NCBI GenBank assembly: GCA_008636095.1
Contig: VSJD01000300.1
Location: forward strand, 1-19,269
DNA length: 19,269 bases
From: Kiritimatiellota bacterium
GTDB lineage: Bacteria; Verrucomicrobiota; Kiritimatiellia; JAAZAB01
Direction of reading: 5' to 3'
Shown: positions 1-7,191 of the stretch, piece by piece
How the letters are laid out: each line of letters starts with the position of its first letter
Numbering within the stretch: position 1 is the first letter of the stretch
Made by a program: the position numbers and the translations under genes
The notes under the pieces: generated by a model
What the model was told of the DNA's origin: nothing
What the model saw: only the letters and a program-made list of their open reading frames with translations
Databases searched by the model: none

Positions 1-7
1 GCTCTAA

Positions 8-42
8 AGTTCAGTAGTCAGAGGTCAGAAGTCAGAATCCAG
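8..42. repeat. Heptamer tandem array, GTCAG flavour
   Basis: Five consecutive 7-bp units follow the consensus NRGTCAG (for example AGGTCAG and AAGTCAG), with slightly degenerate first and last units. The period is exactly 7. The array lies upstream of the glutaminyl-cyclase-like gene and may extend left of the window. It shares its period, but not its sequence, with the arrays at 1224-1272, 5681-5701, 5823-5850, 7192-7219 and 7277-7311. Cyanobacterial STRR sequences are a known precedent for intergenic heptamer repeats. Confidence 0.7.
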
Positions 43-85
43 AACGAAATGACCATGACGGATTTTCTCCGTAGGCGGACAGTCT

Positions 86-184
86 TGGTAGGAGGGGCCA
101 CGCGAAACGCGTGGTAAACGCTACGCTTGCCCTGCCCCATGGTGGGGTGCCGCGATCGTCGCCGCGCATAGCGCGCCTCCCACA
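86..184. repeat. Imperfect palindromic element with internal hairpins
   Basis: The ends are imperfect inverted copies: TGGTAGGAGGGGC at the left and GCGCCTCCCACA at the right. Inside is a perfect stem, CCACGCG-AAA-CGCGTGG (98-114), followed by CCCCATGGTGGGG (136-148). The element resembles other extragenic palindromes in this window (15076-15138 and 15184-15236). It precedes the promoter of the downstream gene, so the long upstream reading frame beginning inside it at 111 is not a credible protein start. Confidence 0.5.
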
Positions 185-192
185 TGAAATAG

Positions 193-221
193 TTGTCAAA
201 GGCCCGATCCGTGTTAATAAT
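193..221 (+). promoter_or_regulatory. Sigma-70-like promoter of the glutaminyl-cyclase-like gene
   Basis: The -35 TTGTCA (193-198) and -10 AATAAT (216-221) each match consensus at 5 of 6 positions and are separated by 17 bp. Transcription would begin near 228, leaving about 20 nt before the ATG at 249. This supports 249 as the start codon. It is a sequence prediction only. Confidence 0.5.
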
Positions 222-248
222 CTTTGCGAAGAAAACAATCTATTGCTC

Positions 249-1253
249 ATGACTCGATACCTTATCCTCGGTGTGCTGACCGGATTTCTGCTTGTTACTT
301 CCGGCTGTCGGCCTGCGCTCTCGCCGAAAGCGACGGTCTTTAAACCCATAGTGCCCCGCATCCTGGACGCCGATAACGCCCTGGCGGAAGCGCGTGCGCT
401 GGTAGCGCTGGGGCCCCGCGCCGCCGGCACGCCGGGTGCGCGCCAGGCGGCCGGTCATCTCCTGGTGCGCCTGCAGGCGGCGGGTGTCCAATCCACGCTG
501 GATGCCTTCACGGACGAAACCCCCGACGGCAAGGTCACGTTCTGGAATGTCATGGGTGTTATTCCAGCCGCCGGTCCCGACTCTCCGAGAGGTCGGGAGG
601 CGGCCAAAGCGCCCTGGATATTTCTGGGCTCGCACTTCGACACGAAATCAGGCCTGGGTAGCGGCTTTGAAGGCGCAAACGATTCGGCCTCCAGTTCGGG
701 CCTGCTATTGGAACTGGCCCGGGTTCTGCAGGCGGCTGGTCCGTTGCCCGTCAATATCGGCATCGCATTTTTCGATGGCGAGGAATGCCGGCAGAGCTAT
801 ACTGCGCGCGATGGACTGCACGGCAGTGTCCATGCGGTGCGGGCCTTATGCTTGAACCGGCGCGTGGACCAGGTCCGCGCCGTGATTATCCTCGATATGA
901 TTGGCGACCGCGATTTGACCGTCACGATTCCGCGCAACAGCACATCGGACTTGACGTCCAGGGTATTCCGCGCGGCGGCGGCGGAAAAAGTTCGCGATAA
1001 ATTTGCGCTTATGGCCGGCGCCATGCTGGATGATCATCAGCCATTTCTGGAGGCGGGCATGCCGTCAATTGACCTTATTGATTTCGAGTACGGCTCGGCG
1101 CCCGGCCGGAACGATTACTGGCACACCCCGCAGGACACTCTCGACAAGCTGAGTGCCGAAAGTCTGGGGATCGTCGGCCGTGTCGTTATCCGGGTGTTAA
1201 ATGACCTGATGATGGAAGCGGTAAGCGGACGGCAGACGCCGGACGCCAGATGA
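249..1253 (+). CDS. Glutaminyl-peptide cyclotransferase-like M28 family lipoprotein
   Basis: This is a predicted outer-surface or periplasmic zinc enzyme of 334 residues. Residues 1-20 form a lipoprotein signal ending in VTSGC, with Cys20 as the lipidation site. The body follows the animal-type secretory glutaminyl cyclase pattern. It has HFDTK (129-133), GANDSAS (142-148, zinc Asp145) and FFDGEE (Glu178 general base, Glu179 zinc ligand), then a RDGLHGS segment. LDMIGD (Asp216), DDHQPF (Asp262) and WHT (His292, zinc) complete the set. These match the zinc ligands (Asp, Glu, His) and catalytic Glu/Asp/Asp of human QC. Family members convert N-terminal Gln to pyroglutamate; related M28 members are aminopeptidases, so the exact reaction is inferred. 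The start at 249 is chosen for its signal peptide and promoter spacing; the frame is also open upstream to a GTG at 111. The last nine residues (SGRQTPDAR) are encoded by a heptamer repeat and look added. Confidence 0.85.
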   Translation: MTRYLILGVLTGFLLVTSGCRPALSPKATVFKPIVPRILDADNALAEARALVALGPRAAGTPGARQAAGHLLVRLQAAGVQSTLDAFTDETPDGKVTFWNVMGVIPAAGPDSPRGREAAKAPWIFLGSHFDTKSGLGSGFEGANDSASSSGLLLELARVLQAAGPLPVNIGIAFFDGEECRQSYTARDGLHGSVHAVRALCLNRRVDQVRAVIILDMIGDRDLTVTIPRNSTSDLTSRVFRAAAAEKVRDKFALMAGAMLDDHQPFLEAGMPSIDLIDFEYGSAPGRNDYWHTPQDTLDKLSAESLGIVGRVVIRVLNDLMMEAVSGRQTPDAR

Positions 1254-1272
1254 CAGACGGCAGACGGAAATC
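1224..1272. repeat. Heptamer tandem array, GGCAGAC flavour, overlapping a gene end
   Basis: Seven successive 7-bp units start at 1224. GGCAGAC occurs at 1231 and 1259; the variants are AGCGGAC, GCCGGAC, GCCAGAT, GACAGAC and GGAAATC. The array contains the stop codon (1251-1253) of the glutaminyl-cyclase-like gene and encodes that protein's last nine residues. It ends about 30 bp before the convergent gene's stop. Confidence 0.7.
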
Positions 1273-1300
1273 AGGACGTGACAATAACAGAAGCCGGCGA

Positions 1301-2296
1301 TCAGCGCACGATGCCCATGCCGGAAGAGCGGGAGCGTTCGTAGGCCCGTTTCGTTATGGTGTCGCAGATAGTCCAAACTTCCCCGCGCACAATGCCGTCC
1401 TGAAAGCCGCAGATTTCCCGGGCGGAACGGATGCGGCGAAACAGCCTCGCATACAGCGTCCGGGCGGGCAAAGTGTTGCCATAGTTCAAGTCCAGGCGCC
1501 GGAGCACGTCCAGATCCTTTTTCTGATCCCGCAGGCTCATGCCGTGGCCGCCGACGCACAGGCCCGTGGCGGCATCGTACGCACTGCACGGCGGGCAAAT
1601 CATGCAACATCCGCGCACCAGCGTGACGGGAATCACAGGGTTTTTCCGCATGATATCCAATGCTTCATATAAATTGTCCTCGGCGATGGGTGCGAAAGTC
1701 TGGCGGCTGTAAAAACAGGCCATGCACATGAGATGATGCGGCCGGATGTGCAGGCGCGCAACGCGGTACATGGCCGCCGCCGTGGTTTTTTTAGCCGTTA
1801 CCTTTTCGCGTGACGGCCGGCTGGGAATCAAGGTTGCAAATGCTTTGGAGCAACCACGCTCGAATGCACCGCGTAAAGCCTGCGGACAACCGCGCCAGGT
1901 TGGCATTGCACAATCACCGGCATAGCCGCAAAGGTTCTTGGTTGTTTTGATGGATTGAAGCATGCGCTCGATCAGGTCGCGCGCCGGCCGCGTATCACCG
2001 GGTGACATCCCCATGCGCTGAAGAATATCCAGGTCACGTTTCTCATTGAACAGGGCTCCGCCGGCGGAATCCAGCCGGTACCCCGGATTCTGATAACGGT
2101 AAACACCGTCCACGTTGCAGACCAGCCGAAGCGGTCTGTTGGGATTTTCCTGAATCAGGCGTTGGAGGCGGATAATGGGCGGCGCAGCGCGGCGCCGGCC
2201 CGACGACGCGCCCAGTCGGCATACCAGGCACAATAATTGATAGGGACGTACGTCAACGATCCGCGGCCGATGGGTATGCTGATGCTGGCGGTTCAT
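1301..2296 (-). CDS. Cysteine-rich protein, tandem duplicated DUF1284-like
   Basis: A 331-residue protein without a signal peptide, so probably cytoplasmic. It consists of two homologous halves. Residues 17-150 contain VRPYQLLCLVC, then LFNEKRDLDILQRMG and NLCGY. Residues 182-320 contain IRPHHLMCMAC, then RDQKKDLDVLRRLDL and EICGF. The RPHHLxC opening and the xxDLDVLxxL core resemble DUF1284 proteins, which I recall as small Cys-rich proteins of unknown function with a proposed metal or Fe-S site. The second half holds a dense cluster (Cys191, 194, 230, 231, 234, 237, 247, 296). The first half keeps Cys23, Cys26 and Cys123, but its central cluster is reduced to Cys60. The ATG at 2296 is preceded by GAGGAG 11 nt upstream. 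The gene is convergent with the cyclase-like gene and separated from the FAD gene by 224 bp. Its biochemical function is not known. Confidence 0.75.
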   Translation of the reverse strand: MNRQHQHTHRPRIVDVRPYQLLCLVCRLGASSGRRRAAPPIIRLQRLIQENPNRPLRLVCNVDGVYRYQNPGYRLDSAGGALFNEKRDLDILQRMGMSPGDTRPARDLIERMLQSIKTTKNLCGYAGDCAMPTWRGCPQALRGAFERGCSKAFATLIPSRPSREKVTAKKTTAAAMYRVARLHIRPHHLMCMACFYSRQTFAPIAEDNLYEALDIMRKNPVIPVTLVRGCCMICPPCSAYDAATGLCVGGHGMSLRDQKKDLDVLRRLDLNYGNTLPARTLYARLFRRIRSAREICGFQDGIVRGEVWTICDTITKRAYERSRSSGMGIVR

Positions 2297-2363
2297 CTGG
2301 TCTGGGTCTCCTCGTTAGGTGAAATGTTCATTTGTCGTATCGGAGCGAACTAATTGATGGCGC

Positions 2364-2393
2364 ATCATAGTGTCACGGGCGGGTAACAGGCAA
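2364..2393 (-). promoter_or_regulatory. Possible promoter of the DUF1284-like gene
   Basis: Read on the minus strand, TTGCCT (2393-2388) and TATGAT (2369-2364) are separated by 18 bp. The -10 matches consensus at 5 of 6 positions and the -35 at 4 of 6. It lies about 70 bp upstream of the ATG at 2296, consistent with a separate transcript for this gene. Confidence 0.35.
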
Positions 2394-2498
2394 TTCTAAA
2401 AACGCCGATGTTCGCGGGAAGAAGTTGCACAAGTTTGGCGTCCGTCAGCCGGCGGATTGCGAGCGGTCACGCCTTTGGCATGATAAATTTGCAGCTTG

Positions 2499-2515
2499 CC
2501 CCGCGTAATGCGGGG
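2499..2515 (-). terminator. Strong GC hairpin after the FAD oxidoreductase gene
   Basis: A perfect 6-bp stem CCCCGC/GCGGGG encloses a 5-nt loop and begins 6 nt after the stop codon of the leftward FAD gene. No clear U-tract follows on the minus strand. It may therefore be a partial or factor-assisted terminator, or a small extragenic palindrome. Confidence 0.4.
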
Positions 2516-2520
2516 TATGC

Positions 2521-4287
2521 TTATACAGCGGCGCCGCTTGCGTCGAATGCGAAAAGCCGAACCTTGTCATTACCCCAGGCGGTATCCACGACACAACGGC
2601 AGGCGTGTGCCACGGCATCCAACGGGATCTGCCGGAGCCGCTGGATATTGCACGTTTCAGTGAAGACCGTCTCCCACGTGCCATCCTGCCGTACGACATC
2701 AATATGAAAGCCTTTCACCAGCGTAGGCGGAACCGCGTGAATCACTTGAAGGAGTGGATAGGAACAGGGCATGGCCGGCACCTGGCGATTCAGATCGCTG
2801 TCGAACACAAGTCGCAACCGCCGCAGTCTCACAGGCTGATCGAACGTGTAGGCTACCCAGTCGCCCGGCGCGGCGGTCCAGGATGTCTCCTCGTCATCCA
2901 CGGGACGATCCCGACCGTTGCGTAATGGTTCCGGGTCACCGGCCGATGCGTCGAGCCTGGCGTTGCGAGTCAGCTCCGAAACCTCCCGACGGTGACCGGG
3001 GAGATAGCAGTCATCATCCATCAGGCTCTGCTGGAGTTCGTGTATCCGCTGTTCATACACCCCCCGCGGCGTCAGTCCGTCCCGCGCGGCGATCGCCGCA
3101 GCGTTGCCGACCGCCTGTCCCAAAGTCGCACACGTGGCCATCACGCGCGTGGAACTCATGGCGGCATGGGTGACGCTGATGTTCCGTCCGGCGCACCACA
3201 GGTTAGAGATATTTCGTGAATAAAGCGCGCGATACGGAATTCCAAACGGTGATGGGGCCGGGTGAAACGTGGTGGGCTTGCCGGGATGGTAGAACCCGGC
3301 CGGGTGATGATCGTCCATTGGCCAGCCGCCATATGCCACCAGGTCGTCAAATCGGCCTCCCGCGCGGACCTCGTTCTGGGTCAGGATGTGGTCCCCCACG
3401 TACCGGCGGCTCTCCCGTTTACCGGGCAGAAAGCCCAGCCACTCAAGCGCCCAGTTCTGCGCGCCGTGGTCTCCCTGGTTCTTGATGTGATCCCAGACAC
3501 CAAACGCGATCTTCAACAACTCATCGCGCAATTGCTCCGTATCTTGAATGGCGTCCTGCTCGCCACCCACTTCGATCCACCAGAAGTTGGTCGAGGAATT
3601 CCGAAAATCGTGGCCCCGATGAGGCAGGGCGTCGTCGCGCGCGTAGCGGTAGGCCCAGGCGGGAGGCACAAAGTGCTGGGGACGGTCAGTTTCACGCGCC
3701 TGAATCAGACAGCTCATGCCCATGGTCTTGCGGTCCGTCACCGGGGGAGCGATGTCCTCCTTGAACTCGTCGCGGGCTTCCCGCCCCCACCGGATCTCCG
3801 CCCCCGTCAGAGGCGCCAGGATGCTGTCTCCGGAGCAATCGGCGAACAACCTTGCCTTCACGACCTGCCACGTCTGGGTTGTGAACTGCCATCCCTTTAC
3901 GGCGCCGATCCGGGCGCCCGCCATTTTTACGGCATTGCAGGAACAGTTCAGCAGGAGCGTGATATTGGGCTCAAAGCGTACTTTTTCGTACAGAATGCTG
4001 TCCCAGACCGACCAATTGCCGGTGGAGTTACGATACCGGTTTGCCAGTTGGATCTCCTCGACGATCCCTGTTTCCAGGTTGTTCTTTCCATGGGCGCCGC
4101 AGATCCACATGCGTATTTCCGACGAGGCGTTTCCGCCCGGCATCGGCCGATCGTGCATCAACGCCACCCTGATACCGTGCCGCGCGGCGGCAATCGCCGC
4201 GCTCATTCCCGCCAGGCCCCCGCCGACAACGCAGAAGTCAACCGCGTGCGTCTGTGTTCTCAATCCCTTCGCAGGTATTTCGGTCAT
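2521..4287 (-). CDS. FAD-dependent oxidoreductase (FAD_oxidored-type)
   Basis: A 588-residue flavoprotein. The N-terminus has the Rossmann dinucleotide fold FCVVGGGLAGMSAAIAAARHG (GGGLAG at 22-27), followed by the family-typical PMPGGNASSEIRMWICGAHG segment. A second FAD contact, LFADCSGDSILAPLTGAE, follows near residue 150. The late segment NLWCAGRNISVTHAAMSSTRVM closes the flavin site. This matches the PF12831-like group, common in polysaccharide-degrading and PVC bacteria, whose substrates are mostly undefined. From about residue 440 there is an extra beta-rich tail of roughly 147 residues (for example DWVAYTFDQPVRLRRLRLVF) that looks like a discoidin or galactose-binding-like sandwich. 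No signal peptide is visible. The ATG overlaps the stop of the upstream gene (TAATG), with GAAAGGA upstream, so translation is probably coupled. It is the last gene of the leftward block. Confidence 0.8.
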   Translation of the reverse strand: MTEIPAKGLRTQTHAVDFCVVGGGLAGMSAAIAAARHGIRVALMHDRPMPGGNASSEIRMWICGAHGKNNLETGIVEEIQLANRYRNSTGNWSVWDSILYEKVRFEPNITLLLNCSCNAVKMAGARIGAVKGWQFTTQTWQVVKARLFADCSGDSILAPLTGAEIRWGREARDEFKEDIAPPVTDRKTMGMSCLIQARETDRPQHFVPPAWAYRYARDDALPHRGHDFRNSSTNFWWIEVGGEQDAIQDTEQLRDELLKIAFGVWDHIKNQGDHGAQNWALEWLGFLPGKRESRRYVGDHILTQNEVRAGGRFDDLVAYGGWPMDDHHPAGFYHPGKPTTFHPAPSPFGIPYRALYSRNISNLWCAGRNISVTHAAMSSTRVMATCATLGQAVGNAAAIAARDGLTPRGVYEQRIHELQQSLMDDDCYLPGHRREVSELTRNARLDASAGDPEPLRNGRDRPVDDEETSWTAAPGDWVAYTFDQPVRLRRLRLVFDSDLNRQVPAMPCSYPLLQVIHAVPPTLVKGFHIDVVRQDGTWETVFTETCNIQRLRQIPLDAVAHACRCVVDTAWGNDKVRLFAFDASGAAV

Positions 4288-5666
4288 TAGCGTGCTGTCC
4301 TTTCAGGTATCACCGCGTTTGTTTCCTCCTGCGCGCGTCGCTCGGCCTGCCGGCGCAACATGTCCAACTCGGGCAGGCCCGTGCGCAGGCGATGATCCTC
4401 GCTTGCGCGCGCCTGCATGTAGATATCCCGGAACGCGCGTGCCCGGCGCTCATCTTCCGTGGCGTCGGCCAAATCGCCGGCGGCCTTCCGCCGACAGGCC
4501 TGGAACAACAATCCTTCCACTATGGCTACGGCGTCCGGCGGCGGCAGGTCACCGGCATTCTTCTGCATCGCGGCGAAATTGGCGCTGATAAAATCATCAT
4601 AACTTATCGTCCGGTCGACATCAGGATACCGGCGGAGCACCTGCTGGTAAATCTCGCGGGCTTGGCTCACGCGGCCGTAACTGTGAAGGATGATAATCGC
4701 CTCGCCCAGAAAATTGGCATAAATCTCACGAAAGAAACGCTCATTATACCGGGCGATGACTTCCTCATAGGTTTTCATCACCTGCGGGAGCAGGTCCAGT
4801 CGTGGCGTTGTCACGTACAAGTCTGTCGCCGGGTCGAAATCCAGCCGTCCCTGTCGGAATGCCGCCGAAAGACACTGGAGCATCATCTGGTCGCAGGAGC
4901 GCACACCGGGCGTATCCGGCGTACCAGGCACACCGGGTGTTCCCGGCGTCGCCTGGCGGCCGAGCCAGGCCCAGTAAAGCGCATGTGTTTCCGGCAAGCG
5001 CCAGTCGAAAGGACCGTATTCGGCATCCAGTTGCCGCATGAACGCCGGATCCAGTTTTAATTCCTCGCGCAGGCGCTGGAGATCGGTGTCTTCGGGGTGG
5101 TTCTCCAGTCGCGCGCCATGGAGCACCGCCTGCATGGTTTCCGCCAGCTTGCGTCTGTAAAATGGATGCGCCGAATCCATGATGTACCCGATCTTATGCT
5201 GGTATAGCCAGCCGAGTTCCTTGTAGAGGTTCGGGTTGCGGGGGTTATACCGCAGTCCTTCATCCCGCAGGAGCCGGATTCCGTTGTTGACCCAACGCCA
5301 CCGGTTTTCGGCGTCGGGGAATAGCACGCTGATGTTGTAAGCCATATTCCAGGCCTGGAAGGCCCACACGGTGGTGAAGTGGGGCTCCAACTTGGTGATC
5401 CAGTCTGCCAGCTGGGCAATTTCAAATATCCGGCCTTCCTGTTGTAGGCGGATGATTCGGAGCCAGAGCAGGTCGGCGATCAGCCCGCGGAACCCGCCCA
5501 GGGCCACGGTGGTGAAGGCCATGAGCGGCGGTGCGTTCTCCAGCGGAGCGGCCGGGAGTAACTGATGCCGCGCCCGGTAATCCCACAGTTGCTCATGCAG
5601 GCGTGCGGCGCCCCACAGGCCGAGTAGGGCCGCCAGGATCAAAAATATTGCCGCAAGGTTTTTCAT
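4287..5666 (-). CDS. Membrane-anchored helical/TPR-like protein
   Basis: A 459-residue protein. Residues 3-20 (NLAAIFLILAALLGLWGA) form an N-terminal signal anchor, so most of the chain should be outside the cytoplasm. A conserved-looking block, GLIADLLWLRIIRLQQEG then LADWITKLEPHFTTVWAF, and the later LYKELGWLYQHKIG are helical, with TPR-like W/L/Y spacing. Another helical pair, EVIARYNERFFREIYANFLGE and SQAREIYQQVLRRYPD, lies in the second half. Residues about 240-255 form a Pro-Gly-Thr/Val repeat linker encoded by a 9-bp DNA repeat. The ATG at 5666 is preferred; an in-frame TTG lies two codons upstream, and neither has a clear ribosome-binding site. The gene sits after the ABC permease and overlaps the FAD gene start by one base. 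A scaffold or accessory role for the transporter is an inference; no enzymatic motif is visible. Confidence 0.7.
   Translation of the reverse strand: MKNLAAIFLILAALLGLWGAARLHEQLWDYRARHQLLPAAPLENAPPLMAFTTVALGGFRGLIADLLWLRIIRLQQEGRIFEIAQLADWITKLEPHFTTVWAFQAWNMAYNISVLFPDAENRWRWVNNGIRLLRDEGLRYNPRNPNLYKELGWLYQHKIGYIMDSAHPFYRRKLAETMQAVLHGARLENHPEDTDLQRLREELKLDPAFMRQLDAEYGPFDWRLPETHALYWAWLGRQATPGTPGVPGTPDTPGVRSCDQMMLQCLSAAFRQGRLDFDPATDLYVTTPRLDLLPQVMKTYEEVIARYNERFFREIYANFLGEAIIILHSYGRVSQAREIYQQVLRRYPDVDRTISYDDFISANFAAMQKNAGDLPPPDAVAIVEGLLFQACRRKAAGDLADATEDERRARAFRDIYMQARASEDHRLRTGLPELDMLRRQAERRAQEETNAVIPERTAR
4903..4947. repeat. In-frame 9-bp repeat array encoding Pro-Gly triplets
   Basis: Five successive nonamers fit the consensus RYNYCNGGY on the plus strand (for example GTACCAGGC and GTTCCCGGC). 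In the minus-strand gene they encode a collagen-like GTP/GVP/DTP linker at about residues 240-255. The same type of array occurs at 6346-6372 in the neighbouring permease gene. Confidence 0.6.
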
Positions 5667-5680
5667 TGGCAACTACTTAA

Positions 5681-5701
5681 AGTATTCAGTGTTCGGCGTT
5701 C
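5681..5701. repeat. Heptamer array, left arm (AGTGTTC flavour)
   Basis: Three 7-bp units occur: AGTATTC, AGTGTTC and GGCGTTC. They are the inverted counterpart of the array at 5823-5850. TTCAGTGTTCGG (5685-5696) is an exact reverse complement of 5835-5846. Together the arms bracket about 120 bp between the permease stop and the TPR-like gene start. I see no gene in that spacer. Confidence 0.65.
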
Positions 5702-5822
5702 GGGTGAGAGGGCAAGATTTTTCCATATTGAGAAGCCGTTACCAATGTCTAATCGCCGCTGGCCCAATGCGTCTGTGCGGTAGGATTGCGAGAATGAGTA
5801 TGCCTCCCCTCTTGAATTTTAT

Positions 5823-5850
5823 GAACACAGAACACCGAACACTGAACACA
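5823..5850. repeat. Heptamer array, right arm (GAACACN x4)
   Basis: Four consecutive 7-bp units GAACACA, GAACACC, GAACACT and GAACACA differ only in the last base. They form the inverted partner of 5681-5701. The array ends 12 bp beyond the stop codon of the ABC permease gene, on its 3' side. Confidence 0.75.
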
Positions 5851-5862
5851 TGAGATCCATAA

Positions 5863-7155
5863 TCAGACGGTTGTCATTCCCATTTCGCGGCGGCTGAATA
5901 TCCAGATACCCAACACGGCCAGCGCGCCGCCATAGCCAAGCGCCAGTATGCCCCATGCCGTACCCACCAGCGTCAACGGGATAAACGCGCCCGTCGGCAG
6001 AAAGTTCAATGGTTCGAACCGCGCCAGCGGCGGCGTGACAAAATGGGTCAGCTGAATGATTCCATAGGTCGCGGCATTCAACAGGCTGGCCAGCCAGGCC
6101 GGTGCCAGGTCAACTTCGGCCATCAGCGCCTCGGCGCCTATCCAGCCGCTCAGACCGGTAATAAACAGAAAGGCGAAGGCCGTGAACACGGCGACGGGAA
6201 ATGAAAACAGTGCGCCGACCGTCAATCCCAGCGCGGTGAAGAACGCCAGCCGCGCCAGGACCAGCAAGAGCGCGCGGGTAAAATTACTTTCGAAACCGCT
6301 TTCCCGGATCAATAATTGCGCGCCGGTATCCGCGGCGAACAGGACGGTGGCCGGCGTACCGGGCGTTCCCGGCGCCGCCGTTTCCACGTTTTTGTATGTG
6401 ACCGTCAGCCGTTGTCCTGGCGCGGCCGGTGGCAGTTTCAGCGCATGGCCGACGTGAGGCGTGTAGGAACCCAGCGTGCGATAGGGTTTTGGGGAATTAT
6501 CCGCGCCAATCAGCCATAGGCCGGTCACCGGCATTTGGCGCTCAATCCGTGACGTGGCAAACTGAAACTGCAGAAAGAGCGCATCGCCCGGACCGACTCG
6601 TTCCGGCACCCGGAAGATCCAGGATTGCGTTCCGCCCGGCGGGACGGCGGACAGTGTTCGCCCTGCCCCGGACGGGATCGGTTGTTCGGGGGCGATCAAA
6701 CTGTGAGCAGTCAAGATTTCTTCGCGCAGGCTGACCTGGTCGGCGGCCGACAGCACGGCGTTACGCGTGTTCCAATGCAGGAGCCCATAAATCAGGCCGC
6801 CGGCCAGGCCCAGCATTACCATGTTTATCGTCATCAGCCCCAGCCATTTGCCGAGCCAGATCTCGGCGGCATGCACCGGCTTGGTGACCAGCACGTGCAT
6901 CTGGCGGCCCGCGACTTCCAGTGAAATGGCGCCGGCGGCCGACCACGTCGCGGCAATGGAGAGCAGAGTCATTGTCAGACCGAACGCGTAGTGAATGAAC
7001 AATTGCGTCTGGCCGGCCGCCGTGCCGTCGCTTTTAATCACGAACGGTAACCCGGCAATACAGATCACAACCATTGCGATCAGCAGGCCGAAGACCCGCG
7101 AACGAATGGCCGTGCGCAAAGTCAATCCGGATATGGCAAGGATTTTTAGTAGCAT
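5863..7155 (-). CDS. ABC-2-type transporter permease
   Basis: A 430-residue integral membrane protein. Predicted membrane segments are at about 21-40, 52-79, 106-128, two or more within 295-345, and a pair within 391-419. A large soluble loop (about 130-290) separates the N- and C-terminal membrane halves. The motif ISLEVAGRQMHVLVTKPVHAAEIWLGKWLG (about 77-106) is typical of ABC-2 permeases: an amphipathic coupling region with a P-V-x-R/H-x-E-x-x-x-G-K pattern. It lies 106 bp after the ABC ATPase gene and presumably pairs with it to move an unidentified substrate. The start is set at the ATG at 7155, which begins directly with the membrane protein. The frame stays open to 7236, but that stretch is encoded by the heptamer array and is not credible. 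A short Pro-Gly-Thr linker (about 261-269), encoded by a 9-bp repeat, interrupts the soluble loop. Confidence 0.8.
   Translation of the reverse strand: MLLKILAISGLTLRTAIRSRVFGLLIAMVVICIAGLPFVIKSDGTAAGQTQLFIHYAFGLTMTLLSIAATWSAAGAISLEVAGRQMHVLVTKPVHAAEIWLGKWLGLMTINMVMLGLAGGLIYGLLHWNTRNAVLSAADQVSLREEILTAHSLIAPEQPIPSGAGRTLSAVPPGGTQSWIFRVPERVGPGDALFLQFQFATSRIERQMPVTGLWLIGADNSPKPYRTLGSYTPHVGHALKLPPAAPGQRLTVTYKNVETAAPGTPGTPATVLFAADTGAQLLIRESGFESNFTRALLLVLARLAFFTALGLTVGALFSFPVAVFTAFAFLFITGLSGWIGAEALMAEVDLAPAWLASLLNAATYGIIQLTHFVTPPLARFEPLNFLPTGAFIPLTLVGTAWGILALGYGGALAVLGIWIFSRREMGMTTV
6346..6372. repeat. In-frame 9-bp repeat in the permease gene
   Basis: Three nonamers, GTGGCCGGC, GTACCGGGC and GTTCCCGGC, encode an APGTPGTPAT linker on the minus strand. 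They are nearly identical to units in the array at 4903-4947, which supports a shared origin or expansion mechanism. Confidence 0.55.
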
Positions 7156-7191
7156 GATTATAATCCCGCACGATGGATTGACAACTCGGAA

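Noticed and set aside
111..248. Upstream extension of the cyclase-like protein to a GTG at 111
   Set aside because: The extension starts inside a palindromic repeat and lies upstream of the predicted promoter. The lipoprotein signal begins at 249.
1250..1672. Plus-strand frame opposite the DUF1284-like gene
   Set aside because: It is antisense to the duplicated Cys-rich protein, whose internal repeat proves the minus strand is coding.
3262..5060. Long plus-strand frames at 3262-4290, 3716-4588 and 4254-5060
   Set aside because: They are antisense to the FAD enzyme and TPR-like genes. Their translations are Arg/Pro-rich and low in structure, typical of shadow frames.
5667..5672. TTG start two codons upstream for the TPR-like gene
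   Set aside because: An ATG two codons later gives the same protein, and no ribosome-binding site favours the TTG.
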